Source: Paraliobacillus sp. PM-2
GTDB lineage: Bacteria; Bacillota; Bacilli; Bacillales; Amphibacillaceae
Length of the DNA: 64,000 nt
Assembly (NCBI RefSeq): GCF_001368815.1
Contig: NZ_CTEI01000002.1
Coordinates: 558,001-622,000 of the forward strand
Direction of reading: 5' to 3'
Shown: positions 16,705 through 25,809 of the stretch, piece after piece
How positions within the stretch are numbered: the first letter of the stretch is position 1
How the letters are laid out: each line of letters opens with the position of its first letter
Translations under genes and position numbers: made by a program
Notes under the pieces: generated by a model
Database searches by the model: none
What the model was told of the DNA's origin: nothing
What the model saw: the letters and a program-made list of their open reading frames with translations, nothing else

Positions 16705-18072
16705 TTATAGATGATTCTTCTTTTTATTATAGTCACGCAATAGCTCACTTACATCTGAAGTAGAATCTGAGGACTGTTGCTCATTTTGTATTTTCTGTTC
16801 ATCTTGTTCTTGTTTATCTTTTTGCTTCCTAAACCAATCAGGAACAACTTCTTTCTTACCTGATTTTTGATAGCGTGGTTTTTTTTGAGTTGACCATTGT
16901 TGATATTTATTATGTTCAGATTTAGCTAAAGTCATGGCTTGTCTAACTGTTTTAACATTCTTTCTAGCCCAATGACTTGCAATTTTTTCTAAATATGACT
17001 TTGTTAATTTCATGTCTGTTTTTAACATCACATAATGAATAAGAACATTCATTACGCCAGGTGTTAGACCTTGTTGGGACATCACGTCAGCTATCATTTT
17101 TAAATCCTGTTTTGATGCTTGATTACCATTAGATAAATCCTCTAACAATTGCCTTGGAGAGATTTCTTCTAACATTTGAACAAACTGATCTTGTCTGTTT
17201 GTTGGTTTGTCTTTTTTTGTTTTTAATTTTTCTTTTTGATCTACTACTTTTAAAGATTTGCTACTTTCAGGTGTAACTTGCTTGTACAGATCAAAGCATG
17301 CGGATTTGAATTCTTTTTCAATTAACACATACTGATCAGACAACGCCCATACAACTGCCTTCTCTATGTCTAAGGTGGTTAAATCATATAGTGATGCCAT
17401 TTGTTGAATTATTTTTATATTAAAAGGAGTTAATATTTTTTCAACTGGTAACATTCGCTCAGATAGTAATTGTGATAAATCATTTATAGAAATGGTAGTT
17501 CCAGAAATATTTGGTCCTTGGTTTTCTATCGTATCAATGGCTTTAACAGACATATCTCTTTCAACAGGAGCTTTTTGAAATATCTCATCAAATTGTGCTG
17601 TAATATTTGTTCCTCTGTTTCGATTCTGTTTTGTTCCTTGTGCATATAGTTGGTAAAGCTCATTCGTTTTATCAGCACCAATCTGATGATACAGCAATTG
17701 CGATAGCATGCCATCTGAAAAAAATTGCAAAGGAGTACATGGCATCATCAATTGGTAGGTAAAAATTGTTTCATTGTCATTATCTAATTGGTATGTTTCT
17801 AATAACCCAATTGCTTCAAGTTTTTGTCTTGCTTGATAAATCTCAGGTAAAGAGAGATTTACAAATTGCATCAAAGAATGGTGTGTATAAGGATCTTGCT
17901 TGTTTGGACTACTTTCATATTGACTTAATAGTGTCATAAACAATGAAACAGCATGAACACCAATCAATGGTTGATACAACTGCATTAATGATTGCAAATG
18001 TGCATGGGTAAATTCTTGTTTTAAATAAATACTATAGCCTTGGTTAGGTAATAATTTACCTATATGCTCCAT
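16705..18072 (-). CDS. dnaB: Replication initiation and membrane-attachment protein DnaB
   Basis: A 455-residue protein of the Firmicutes DnaB/DnaD family, which acts with DnaD and DnaI to load helicase; it is not the replicative helicase that carries the same name in E. coli. An N-terminal winged-helix region (about 1-150), a Gln/Thr-rich middle and DnaD-like C-terminal modules (about 300-400) are visible, then a charged tail. I start at the ATG at 18072: GAGGAGG lies 8 bases before it, while a GTG at 18093 precedes that ribosome-binding site. Order nrdR-dnaB-dnaI is conserved. Confidence 0.92.
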   Translation of the reverse strand: MEHIGKLLPNQGYSIYLKQEFTHAHLQSLMQLYQPLIGVHAVSLFMTLLSQYESSPNKQDPYTHHSLMQFVNLSLPEIYQARQKLEAIGLLETYQLDNDNETIFTYQLMMPCTPLQFFSDGMLSQLLYHQIGADKTNELYQLYAQGTKQNRNRGTNITAQFDEIFQKAPVERDMSVKAIDTIENQGPNISGTTISINDLSQLLSERMLPVEKILTPFNIKIIQQMASLYDLTTLDIEKAVVWALSDQYVLIEKEFKSACFDLYKQVTPESSKSLKVVDQKEKLKTKKDKPTNRQDQFVQMLEEISPRQLLEDLSNGNQASKQDLKMIADVMSQQGLTPGVMNVLIHYVMLKTDMKLTKSYLEKIASHWARKNVKTVRQAMTLAKSEHNKYQQWSTQKKPRYQKSGKKEVVPDWFRKQKDKQEQDEQKIQNEQQSSDSTSDVSELLRDYNKKKNHL

Positions 18073-18141
18073 GACTGTTTCCTCCTCTCCCACCTACTTT
18101 AGTCAGTAAAGAAAAAAAGAGCCAATTTTGGCTCAAATGGC

Positions 18142-18609
18142 TTATGATTTATCATCAGCATTGTTTATTATATCTTTTAATTCATCTAAAAAGACACTAA
18201 TATCTTTAAATTGACGATAAACAGAAGCAAAACGAACATAGGCCACCTCATCAACGGAGGATAGCCTTTCCATAACTAATTCGCCAACTTCTTTACTTTG
18301 TATTTCAGATATACCACTATTACGGAGTTCCTTTTCTACATCTAAAGCTAATTCTTCTAACTGTTCTAAAGCAACGGGTCTTTTTTCACATGCTTTAATT
18401 AGTCCACGTATTAACTTCTCTCTACTAAAAGCTTCTCTAATACCTTCCTTTTTAACAACGATCAGTGGGATTTCTTCCGTTCTTTCAAATGTTGTAAACC
18501 GAAATTCACAAGCTTCACATTCTCTTCTTCTACGAATGGAACGACCTTCTTCTATTGGCCTAGAATCTAACACTCTCGTATGCTTATCATTACAATTTGG
18601 ACAACGCAT
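18142..18609 (-). CDS. nrdR: Transcriptional repressor NrdR
   Basis: A 155-residue zinc-ribbon/ATP-cone regulator that represses ribonucleotide reductase genes according to ATP/dATP levels. Zinc ligands Cys3, Cys6, Cys31 and Cys34 (MRCPNC...ECEAC) and the ATP-cone (about 48-138) are intact. It heads the nrdR-dnaB-dnaI cluster with 69 bases to dnaB. Confidence 0.97.
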   Translation of the reverse strand: MRCPNCNDKHTRVLDSRPIEEGRSIRRRRECEACEFRFTTFERTEEIPLIVVKKEGIREAFSREKLIRGLIKACEKRPVALEQLEELALDVEKELRNSGISEIQSKEVGELVMERLSSVDEVAYVRFASVYRQFKDISVFLDELKDIINNADDKS

Positions 18610-18639
18610 GATAACCCATCCTATTCTTTATACTTCTAA

Positions 18640-19029
18640 TTATCTAATATTTTCAATATATGGCATTTCTTTTTTTAATTGATTGTATAACTTTGGAATT
18701 AATTTATGGCTATAACCTAAGTCAAATGGAATTACAGATTCTGTTGTAACAGAAAAATCGACTGCGGTCTGAAATGGTTTTACCATAATAATCGTTATAA
18801 TAATAAATGTTTTCCTTTTTCCTTTAAAAAACAAACTTATCTCACCATGTTCTTTTGATGTAGCTATAATATCACAACCTGGTTTGTTGCGAAAGTATGA
18901 TTCTATTGTCTGAAATGCTTTATCTTTTGTCGTTTTGAAATAATGTGTTTGTAATTGTTTATCCCAATGTTGTTCGCTTGTTTCTGAATGATTATTGAAT
19001 AATTTTTCAAATGATTCTCGCAACCCCAT
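18640..19029 (-). CDS. Conserved cytosolic protein of unknown function
   Basis: A 129-residue protein with no membrane helix or known motif; it starts MGLRESFEKLFNN and has a beta-rich centre (FKGKRKTFIIITIIMVKPFQ) that could be a small alpha/beta fold. The ATG at 19029 is chosen because GAGGTG lies 7 bases before it; a GTG three codons earlier sits too near. It lies between nrdR and speD. I recognise no function, though similar short proteins occur at this place in related Bacillaceae. Confidence 0.6.
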   Translation of the reverse strand: MGLRESFEKLFNNHSETSEQHWDKQLQTHYFKTTKDKAFQTIESYFRNKPGCDIIATSKEHGEISLFFKGKRKTFIIITIIMVKPFQTAVDFSVTTESVIPFDLGYSHKLIPKLYNQLKKEMPYIENIR

Positions 19030-19189
19030 ATCATACACCTCTATTATTTTATATCAATAGTATAAGTGTAACATGTTTCAGTAAGGAAAACGATATCACT
19101 AAGAGCTATTTTTTATTTATTGGTTCACAATTCAATTAATTATCTTATCTAAACAATATAATATGAATAATTAAATGTTATAATAAAAG

Positions 19190-19225
19190 CTCCTTTTTCT
19201 GCAACAATCTCGAAAAGGAGCTTAT
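19190..19225 (-). terminator. Terminator of speD
   Basis: AAGCTCCTTTT and AAAAGGAGCTT pair perfectly around a 12-base loop, with T-rich sequence on both sides, 20 bases after the speD stop. Confidence 0.85.
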
Positions 19226-19243
19226 CTTATTTATTCGTTTATA

Positions 19244-19621
19244 CTAAAGTGCACGATGTTTTGGAACAGAAATTGGTCCCATACCACGAGGCACTTCTGC
19301 TTTTTCACATTTTTTGGATTCCAGTGCTTCAGAGATGTAATCACAAGCAACATTTGGATCAATAATATCACCACATGTATAAACATCAATACTTGCATAG
19401 CCATGCTCTGGAAAACTGTGAATTGTTAAATGAGATTCAGAAATGATAACAACACCACTAACACCCTGTGGTGCAAATTTATGGAAAGCTACTTCACGAA
19501 TCTCTGCACCAGCCTTTAATGCTGCGTTTACAAAAATTCGTTCGATCTGCCCCATATCATTTAACGTATCAATATTACAATCCCACATTTCAGCAATAAC
19601 GTGTCTACCCATTGTATCCAT
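19244..19621 (-). CDS. speD: S-adenosylmethionine decarboxylase proenzyme
   Basis: A 125-residue pyruvoyl enzyme of the short Bacillus/archaeal type that makes decarboxylated SAM, the aminopropyl donor for spermidine. The self-cleavage site SESHLTIHS gives the pyruvoyl group from Ser63 after Glu62; His68 and Cys83 are the expected catalytic residues. The gapB gene that neighbours speD in B. subtilis is absent. A long structured leader precedes it. No canonical speE/speB pair is in the window, but a membrane spermidine-synthase-like protein is encoded at 47956-49503. Confidence 0.96.
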   Translation of the reverse strand: MDTMGRHVIAEMWDCNIDTLNDMGQIERIFVNAALKAGAEIREVAFHKFAPQGVSGVVIISESHLTIHSFPEHGYASIDVYTCGDIIDPNVACDYISEALESKKCEKAEVPRGMGPISVPKHRAL

Positions 19622-19625
19622 TAAA

Positions 19626-19715
19626 ATCCCCCTTACATATTATTCCTTTTCAAATAAACATGCATGAGTTGCCACGGGGGAAAGTTAGTCCAGAGAGATC
19701 CTAACCCTTTAAGCA
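19626..19715 (-). promoter_or_regulatory. Structured leader of speD with a possible anti-Shine-Dalgarno
   Basis: The leader RNA can form an outer stem (GGTTGC with GGCAACT, ends near 19719 and 19667) and an inner stem (GTTAG with CTAAC). Between them a run CCCCC (19676-19680 on the plus strand as GGGGG) is complementary to the GGGGG of the speD ribosome-binding site (19628-19632), so the leader could mask the start. I do not recognise it as a named riboswitch class. Confidence 0.5.
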
Positions 19716-19771
19716 ACCATTAACGAAAATAAAAAGCATACCTAAATCAAATTTAAAACATATGCAAAAAA

Positions 19772-19800
19772 AGTATATATGGTTTTGTTATTTTTGGCAA
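19772..19800 (-). promoter_or_regulatory. Probable sigma-A promoter of speD
   Basis: Minus strand: TTGCCA (19795-19800), 17-base spacer, TATACT (19772-19777), giving a leader of about 140 bases. Confidence 0.72.
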
Positions 19801-19912
19801 GCTATTTTTTAATTTGAAAACTGATATAGCGCTATTTTATTATCATTCTATATGTAATAAAGGATAGCTTACTCCTTTTTAGAGTAGCCGTTAAAATAAT
19901 TTTTATGAGTCA

Positions 19913-20506
19913 TTACACTAATTTATTCATTATTTTTTCACATTGTTCTTTGGTATCTTCTATGGAACCATTATTATCAATGACAAGATCCGCTAACTCC
20001 GCTTTTTTACGAATAGAAAGCTGTGAATGAATTCTTTTTTGTGCTTCTTCTCGTGATAACTGATTTCTTTTCATTAATCTTTCTAATTGAATATCAGGAT
20101 GAGAATACACAACGATCACAAGATCGACTAAATCCTCTAAGTTACTTTCAAACAATAAGGGGATGTCCAACACGATAATCGGTTGTTTTTGTTTAATCAA
20201 TTGATCACGTTTGTCTAACATTACCTTTCTTACTTGAGGATGTACGATTTCATTTAATTGTTGTCTTTTGCATTCATTCGCAAATACAATATTTCCAAGT
20301 TTCTTTCGATCTAACTGACCATCTTTTTGCAAAATGGACGCACCAAATGTCGCAACGATTTGTCTATATGCTTTTTGATTAGGCTCTACTGCTTCTTTAG
20401 CAATTCTATCTGCATCAATAATTGGAATGCCTCTTTTTCGCAACATATTTGAGACCGTACTCTTCCCTGAAGCGATCCCCCCCGTAAGTCCAATTATTTT
20501 TGTCAT
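19913..20506 (-). CDS. coaE: Dephospho-CoA kinase
   Basis: A 197-residue P-loop kinase that phosphorylates the ribose 3'-OH of dephospho-CoA, the last step of coenzyme A synthesis. P-loop GGIASGKST at residues 9-17, the DADRIAKEA substrate loop, IVLDIPLLFE and the lid with RLMKRNQLSREEA are all present. It is 26 bases after ytaF and probably part of a polA-mutM-ytaF-coaE transcript, as in B. subtilis. Confidence 0.96.
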   Translation of the reverse strand: MTKIIGLTGGIASGKSTVSNMLRKRGIPIIDADRIAKEAVEPNQKAYRQIVATFGASILQKDGQLDRKKLGNIVFANECKRQQLNEIVHPQVRKVMLDKRDQLIKQKQPIIVLDIPLLFESNLEDLVDLVIVVYSHPDIQLERLMKRNQLSREEAQKRIHSQLSIRKKAELADLVIDNNGSIEDTKEQCEKIMNKLV

Positions 20507-20532
20507 ATCATTCGTCCATCCTTTCTAATTAG

Positions 20533-21165
20533 CTAAACCATCTTTATAATACCAATTAAAATTAAAAGAATACCAGGTAATATACTTAAACGTGTAAACG
20601 TGTTACAATTCGATAGTCTCTTTCCAGTTTGTAATCCTAAAAAGAGAAACGTACTAGTAGCTAAACCAATACTTATAGCGGAAAGAATAATTGGTAATCC
20701 AACTAAAGCAGAACCAATCCCTGCTGCAAAAGAATCTAATGATAAAGCTACACCTAATAGTACTACTTCTATTCCAGTAATATTTCCCGATCTATCCATG
20801 TCAGCTAACATGGGCTTTTTTAAAATTTGAATCACAAGACCAAGTGATTTTATCTCAATTTTCCATTCCAATGAAGTTTTGTGTGCTTTAGAATCGCTTG
20901 ATCTAAAAACAGATATTAATACCCAAACGCCAATACAAACCAATAGTGAACCACCAATTATATCAGCTGTAAAGGGTGTTATAAAAACTGAAATTGAGTT
21001 ACCAATAATCATAGCTATAAAAAACACAATGGCTGAAATCACACCAATTACAATAACGGAACGAACAGAAAGCAAAACATCCCTCAACCCATATGTTAAA
21101 GCAACCGTAAAACTATCCAAACTTACCGCAACCGTAAGCAACAATATCGTTAGTATTGGTGTCAT
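20533..21165 (-). CDS. ytaF: Sporulation membrane protein YtaF (MntP-like fold)
   Basis: A 210-residue protein with six predicted membrane helices in two halves, each marked by the motif VA(L/V)SLDSF (near residues 14 and 140) typical of the MntP/YtaF family. MntP members export manganese; YtaF is a sporulation-associated relative whose substrate is unknown. Lies between mutM and coaE as in B. subtilis. Confidence 0.88.
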   Translation of the reverse strand: MTPILTILLLTVAVSLDSFTVALTYGLRDVLLSVRSVIVIGVISAIVFFIAMIIGNSISVFITPFTADIIGGSLLVCIGVWVLISVFRSSDSKAHKTSLEWKIEIKSLGLVIQILKKPMLADMDRSGNITGIEVVLLGVALSLDSFAAGIGSALVGLPIILSAISIGLATSTFLFLGLQTGKRLSNCNTFTRLSILPGILLILIGIIKMV

Positions 21166-21261
21166 TAATAAATACCCCTTCCCTGACTTTGCGACTATAC
21201 TATATCAATAGTATATGGAAGGAGTATTTGGGCGTGCATTAAACCATCTAACTCTCAAACG

Positions 21262-22098
21262 TTAGCTATTATCTAACGTTTGACAAACTTCACAAATATG
21301 AGTTCCTCTGTTGGAAACTTTCATTTTACTAATTGGATGTCCACATCGCTTACAGGGTTTATTTTCTTGACCATATGCAAATAATTGTTGCTGAAACATA
21401 CCCATTTTCCCTTGGGTATTGACATATGAACGAATGGTTGTTCCACCTTGTTCTACCGCTTCTGTCAAGGTTTGTTTTGCTTCCGCAAGAATAACCCGCA
21501 ACTCTGTATCAGATAAAGAACTCCCTTTACGTAGTGGATGAATCTGAGCTCTAAACAGTGTCTCGTCAACATATATATTCCCTAATCCTGCAATCACTTG
21601 TTGATCTAATAAAATATTTTTAATTACTCGATCACTTTTTTGGATTAGTGGAATAATTCGTTCTATAGAATAATTATCCTCAAACGGATCTGGTCCTAAT
21701 AGGCTTAACGGCTTGCTTGTCTTTGCCTCTTCTTTAGAAAATAAATGCATCGTTCCAAATTTACGAACGTCTTGATAACGCAATTGTTTCCCACTTTTTA
21801 AATCAAATACAACATGCACATGTTTATTTATTGGTTCACTCGGTTGAAATACACTATATTTTCCTTCCATTCTTAAATGGGACACAAGTGTGTAATGTGT
21901 TAATTCAAATAATAAAAATTTACCTTTACGATGAATATCTTGAATATATTCTCCCTTTATTAATTCAATAAATCGCTGCGAATCATCTGGGTGTTTGATT
22001 ATTTTTGACCAGTTCACTGTCACATCGTGAATAATCTCACCAACAACTAGCTCTTTCAATGTTCTTCTTACCGTTTCTACTTCTGGTAATTCTGGCAT
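21262..22098 (-). CDS. mutM: Formamidopyrimidine-DNA glycosylase (Fpg/MutM)
   Basis: A 278-residue repair enzyme that removes 8-oxoguanine and cuts the abasic site. The catalytic Pro-Glu (PELPEVETVRRTL) directly follows the start Met, the Lys of HRKGKFLLFEL is present, the helix-two-turn-helix lies around 150-190, and a C-terminal zinc finger (CKRCGHPISKMKVSNRGTHIC) closes the protein. It is 14 bases after polA and probably co-transcribed. Confidence 0.97.
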   Translation of the reverse strand: MPELPEVETVRRTLKELVVGEIIHDVTVNWSKIIKHPDDSQRFIELIKGEYIQDIHRKGKFLLFELTHYTLVSHLRMEGKYSVFQPSEPINKHVHVVFDLKSGKQLRYQDVRKFGTMHLFSKEEAKTSKPLSLLGPDPFEDNYSIERIIPLIQKSDRVIKNILLDQQVIAGLGNIYVDETLFRAQIHPLRKGSSLSDTELRVILAEAKQTLTEAVEQGGTTIRSYVNTQGKMGMFQQQLFAYGQENKPCKRCGHPISKMKVSNRGTHICEVCQTLDNS

Positions 22099-22112
22099 AT
22101 TTTATCCTCTCT

Positions 22113-24749
22113 TTATTTTGCATCAAACCATGTAGTTCCATATGCATAATCTACCTTTAATGGAACAGATAGTGAAACCGTCTCTTCCATTATTTTTGGT
22201 ACCAATTGTTTCAATATTTCGATCTCTTCTTCTGGTGCTTCGAGGATTAATTCATCATGCACTTGTAATAACATACGAGCCTGTAATCCTTTTTCTGCTA
22301 ATGCATGTTCTAAATCAATCATTGCTTTTTTAATAATATCTGCAGCACTACCTTGAATAGGTGTATTCATTGCTGTACGTTCTGCAAAACTACGCATATT
22401 AAAATTACGACTTGTAATATCCGGAAGATAACGTCTGCGGTGCATGATTGTTGTAACAAAACCAGTCTGTTTTGCTTGTTGCACCGTATCGTCCATGTAT
22501 GTTTTTACACCAGGGTAGCTTTCAAAATATCGATCAATAAACGCCTTTGCTTCTTTTCTCGTAATCCCAAGATTCTGTGATAAGCCATAATCACTTATAC
22601 CATAAACAATACCAAAATTAACTGCTTTCGCCTGTCGTCGCATATCACTATCCACTTGATCAGCTGTTACATGAAATACATCCATTGCTGTCCGAGTATG
22701 AATATCCATATCATCTTTAAATGCTTGTACTAGTTTCTCGTCTTTCGCAATGTCTGCTAACACACGTAATTCAATTTGGGAATAGTCGGCAGCAAAGATG
22801 GTCCAATTGTCTTTCGAAGGGATAAAGGCTTTTCTTATTTTCTTCCCTTCCTCTAATCGAATTGGTATATTCTGCATATTAGGATCTGTTGAACTTAAAC
22901 GACCTGTTTGTGTAAGTGCTTGATTGAAACGTGTATGAATCTTTCCATCTTTATGAATAACTTTTAACAGCCCTTCAATATAGGTGGATTGCAGCTTACC
23001 TAACTGACGATACAACAATAGTTTCGGTATAATTGGATGTTTTTCTTGTAACTGCTCCAACACATCAGCAGAAGTCGAATAACCTGTTTTTGTTTTTTTA
23101 ATCACTGGTAGTTCTAATTTTTCAAACAAAATTGGCCCTAATTGTTTTGGTGAATTTAGGTTAAAAGATTCTCCTGCTAAGTCATGTACTTCTTTTTCTA
23201 TTTTATCCAAACGTGTTTTCAATTCACTTTTCATTGTTTCTAATTGACCTTTGTCAATATAGACACCTCGGGCTTCCATTTTCCCTAAAATTAATGCAAG
23301 TGGCAACTCGAGTTCATATAATAATTCTAATTGCTGATTTTCTTCTAATTCTTTTTCAATCTCAGCCTTTAAAGCAAATAGAATAGAAGTTTTTCTCCCT
23401 ATATGATCTGCTAACTGATCTTGATTTGGCACTTTTTGTTTAGCGCCTTTGCCATATACCTCTTCATCAAACAAAACTTGATTATATCCCCTTCGACTGC
23501 TAATTGCAGGAATATCATGATGATTTTCGGATGGATTTATAAGATAAGAAGCTAATAATAAATCAAATTCAATCCCTTTTATATCAATGGATTTTCGTTG
23601 TAAACCTACCGTGACTTTCTTCGCATCAAACACCCATTTCTTTTGCAAAGGGTCTTCTGCCCACTGCTTAAATGTAGAAGATGCTAATGCAATATCTGTA
23701 GGAACAAAGTACGTTTTATCTTCAGTTGTAATACCAATTCCTTCAATTGGCGCTACATGATAATTATCTGCTAAAATTTCCACTGTTAAAGCTACCGATC
23801 CATTAAATAAGCTCTCAGGAATAGCATCTAAAATGTCCACTTTTATATCATCTAATTGTACCTGATTATTCTCTTCTTCATTTGTATTTCCTGAAATTCT
23901 AGTTAGCAAGGATTGGAAACCAAGCTCTTGGAATACTTTTCTGATTTTTTCCGTTTCATACCCCGTATATTCAGTATCTTCCAACGCAATTTTTATAGGG
24001 GAATTACAGTTTATTGTAACAAGTTGTTTACTCATTTTTGCATCTTTTTGATGATTTTCTAATTTCTCTTTTAATTTCTTTCCACTTATTTCATCTATAT
24101 GAGCAAAAACATTTTCTAAAGTGGAAAACTGCTTTAATAATTTTACCGCTGTCTTCTGCCCAATGCCTGGTACACCAGGAATATTGTCTGAACTATCTCC
24201 CATTAAAGCCTTCATATCAATAATTTGATCTGGGGATATTTCCATTTTTTCTTTCATAAATGTAGGTGTATAAGCATCAATATCACTAAGACCCTTTTTG
24301 GTTAATTGTACCTGTGTCTTATCAGAAACAAGCTGAAGCAAATCTTTATCGCCTGAAATAACCCGAACATGAAATTCATTGGCTTCTCCTATTTTAGCCA
24401 ACGTGCCAATAATATCATCTGCTTCAAAATTATCTAATTCATAATGTTTAATCGAACTAGCATCTAACAGCTGCTTTACTAGTGGAAATTGTTCTGCTAA
24501 TTCCGATGGCGTCTTTTGTCTACCACCTTTATAGTCCTTATATGTGTCGTGACGAAAAGTAGTCTTCCCTGCATCAAATGCAACTAGCATATGTGTTGGT
24601 TTTTCATCTCCTAGAATTTTTAATAACATATTTGCAAAACCATACACTGCATTTGTATAAACCCCTTTATCATTGTTTAAAAGTGGTAAAGCAAAAAAAG
24701 CACGATATAAAATACTATTTCCATCAATCAAAACTAATTTATTGCTCAT
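22113..24749 (-). CDS. polA: DNA polymerase I
   Basis: An 878-residue repair and gap-filling polymerase. N-terminal 5'-3' exonuclease (about 1-290, with DGNSILYRAFFALP and DSSDNIPGVPGIGQKTA), a 3'-5' exonuclease-like domain (about 305-470) that lacks the usual catalytic acids, as in other Bacillus Pol I, and the polymerase domain with motif A (DYSQIELRVLAD), motif B (RRQAKAVNFGIVYGISDYG) and motif C (QVHDEL). First gene of polA-mutM-ytaF-coaE. A terminator upstream separates it from hflKC. Confidence 0.97.
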   Translation of the reverse strand: MSNKLVLIDGNSILYRAFFALPLLNNDKGVYTNAVYGFANMLLKILGDEKPTHMLVAFDAGKTTFRHDTYKDYKGGRQKTPSELAEQFPLVKQLLDASSIKHYELDNFEADDIIGTLAKIGEANEFHVRVISGDKDLLQLVSDKTQVQLTKKGLSDIDAYTPTFMKEKMEISPDQIIDMKALMGDSSDNIPGVPGIGQKTAVKLLKQFSTLENVFAHIDEISGKKLKEKLENHQKDAKMSKQLVTINCNSPIKIALEDTEYTGYETEKIRKVFQELGFQSLLTRISGNTNEEENNQVQLDDIKVDILDAIPESLFNGSVALTVEILADNYHVAPIEGIGITTEDKTYFVPTDIALASSTFKQWAEDPLQKKWVFDAKKVTVGLQRKSIDIKGIEFDLLLASYLINPSENHHDIPAISSRRGYNQVLFDEEVYGKGAKQKVPNQDQLADHIGRKTSILFALKAEIEKELEENQQLELLYELELPLALILGKMEARGVYIDKGQLETMKSELKTRLDKIEKEVHDLAGESFNLNSPKQLGPILFEKLELPVIKKTKTGYSTSADVLEQLQEKHPIIPKLLLYRQLGKLQSTYIEGLLKVIHKDGKIHTRFNQALTQTGRLSSTDPNMQNIPIRLEEGKKIRKAFIPSKDNWTIFAADYSQIELRVLADIAKDEKLVQAFKDDMDIHTRTAMDVFHVTADQVDSDMRRQAKAVNFGIVYGISDYGLSQNLGITRKEAKAFIDRYFESYPGVKTYMDDTVQQAKQTGFVTTIMHRRRYLPDITSRNFNMRSFAERTAMNTPIQGSAADIIKKAMIDLEHALAEKGLQARMLLQVHDELILEAPEEEIEILKQLVPKIMEETVSLSVPLKVDYAYGTTWFDAK

Positions 24750-24828
24750 TATATAAAACTCCTTCCACGTTGATCGTATGTATACGGACTAATTGTCTTT
24801 ATTATTCTATCATGTTTAATGAAAAATA

Positions 24829-24872
24829 GAAAAAACCTCATCCCCAAAAACAAAACCTGCTAAGGAATGAGG
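24829..24872 (-). terminator. Terminator of hflKC
   Basis: On the minus strand GACCTCATTCC pairs with GGGATGAGGT, followed by a T6 run, between the hflC stop and polA. hflKC and polA are therefore separate units. Confidence 0.78.
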
Positions 24873-24879
24873 TCATTAT

Positions 24880-25809
24880 CTATTCTGTATAGCCTAAAAG
24901 TGAGTTTGTGTATGGTGAGTCACTTGGTAAGATAATGGTTGTATCACCGTTTATTGTCTTTTTATAAGATTCCAACGTACGATATAATTGATAAAAGGCA
25001 GTGTCTTTTTTGAAGGCTTCATTATAAAGTTTAGCTGCTTCCTGCTCTCCTTCAGCACGAATTTGAGCAGCTTTTGCCTTTGCTTTAGATAACATCTCTT
25101 TTACATCTCTGTCGGCTTGAGCAATAATTCGATTTTTTTCAGCTTCTCCTTGTGATAAATATTCTTGTGCTTTTGATTCTCGCTCAGAAATCATACGACG
25201 GAATACGGATTGTTCGTTTTCATCTGGTAAATCTGTTCTTTTGATTCGAACATCATCTACTTGTATACCATAGTTATCCCTTGCTAATAATTCATTCACA
25301 CGTTGGGTCACACGCTGATTTAAATCGCCTCTCGTGCTACCTTCATCGTTGATAATTTCATCGTAATTCATTGTACCTAATTCAGATCGAATCACAGAGA
25401 AAATGAATTCACCCATTCTAGATTCTGCATTAATTTCTGTTTTAGCATTGGTAATCATTAGTGTAGGATCAATAATCTCCCATACCGCATAATTATCAAT
25501 AATCATACGTTTCTTATCCAACGTATTAATTTCTTTTTCAGTTACGTCATAGACCATTTTTTTGTTTGGCAGCGTAGTAACCGAATGTAACAAAGGTATC
25601 CGGAATTTCAACCCGGGATCATTTTCAATTCTAATGACTTCACCAAACTGTCTAACAACCTTATATTCGCCTTCTTTTACAATAAACATGCTACTAAAAA
25701 CCAAAAGTAAAATGACAATAACGATTAAAAGTGATATACCAAATCGAACCCAACGCTTTATATTAACTGGATGGTTATCCTTTTGATCAAATATTTGCTC
25801 ATCACTCAT
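24880..25809 (-). CDS. hflC: HflC, SPFH/prohibitin-family modulator of FtsH
   Basis: A 309-residue membrane protein with one N-terminal helix (about 25-47) and an SPFH domain starting at VKEGEYKVVRQFGEV, then a long charged coiled coil. With HflK it forms a cage around FtsH and controls access of membrane substrates. The ATG at 25809 is preferred to an upstream GTG; it overlaps the hflK stop by 8 bases, a sign of translational coupling. HflKC is absent from B. subtilis 168 at this locus. Confidence 0.92.
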   Translation of the reverse strand: MSDEQIFDQKDNHPVNIKRWVRFGISLLIVIVILLLVFSSMFIVKEGEYKVVRQFGEVIRIENDPGLKFRIPLLHSVTTLPNKKMVYDVTEKEINTLDKKRMIIDNYAVWEIIDPTLMITNAKTEINAESRMGEFIFSVIRSELGTMNYDEIINDEGSTRGDLNQRVTQRVNELLARDNYGIQVDDVRIKRTDLPDENEQSVFRRMISERESKAQEYLSQGEAEKNRIIAQADRDVKEMLSKAKAKAAQIRAEGEQEAAKLYNEAFKKDTAFYQLYRTLESYKKTINGDTTIILPSDSPYTNSLLGYTE

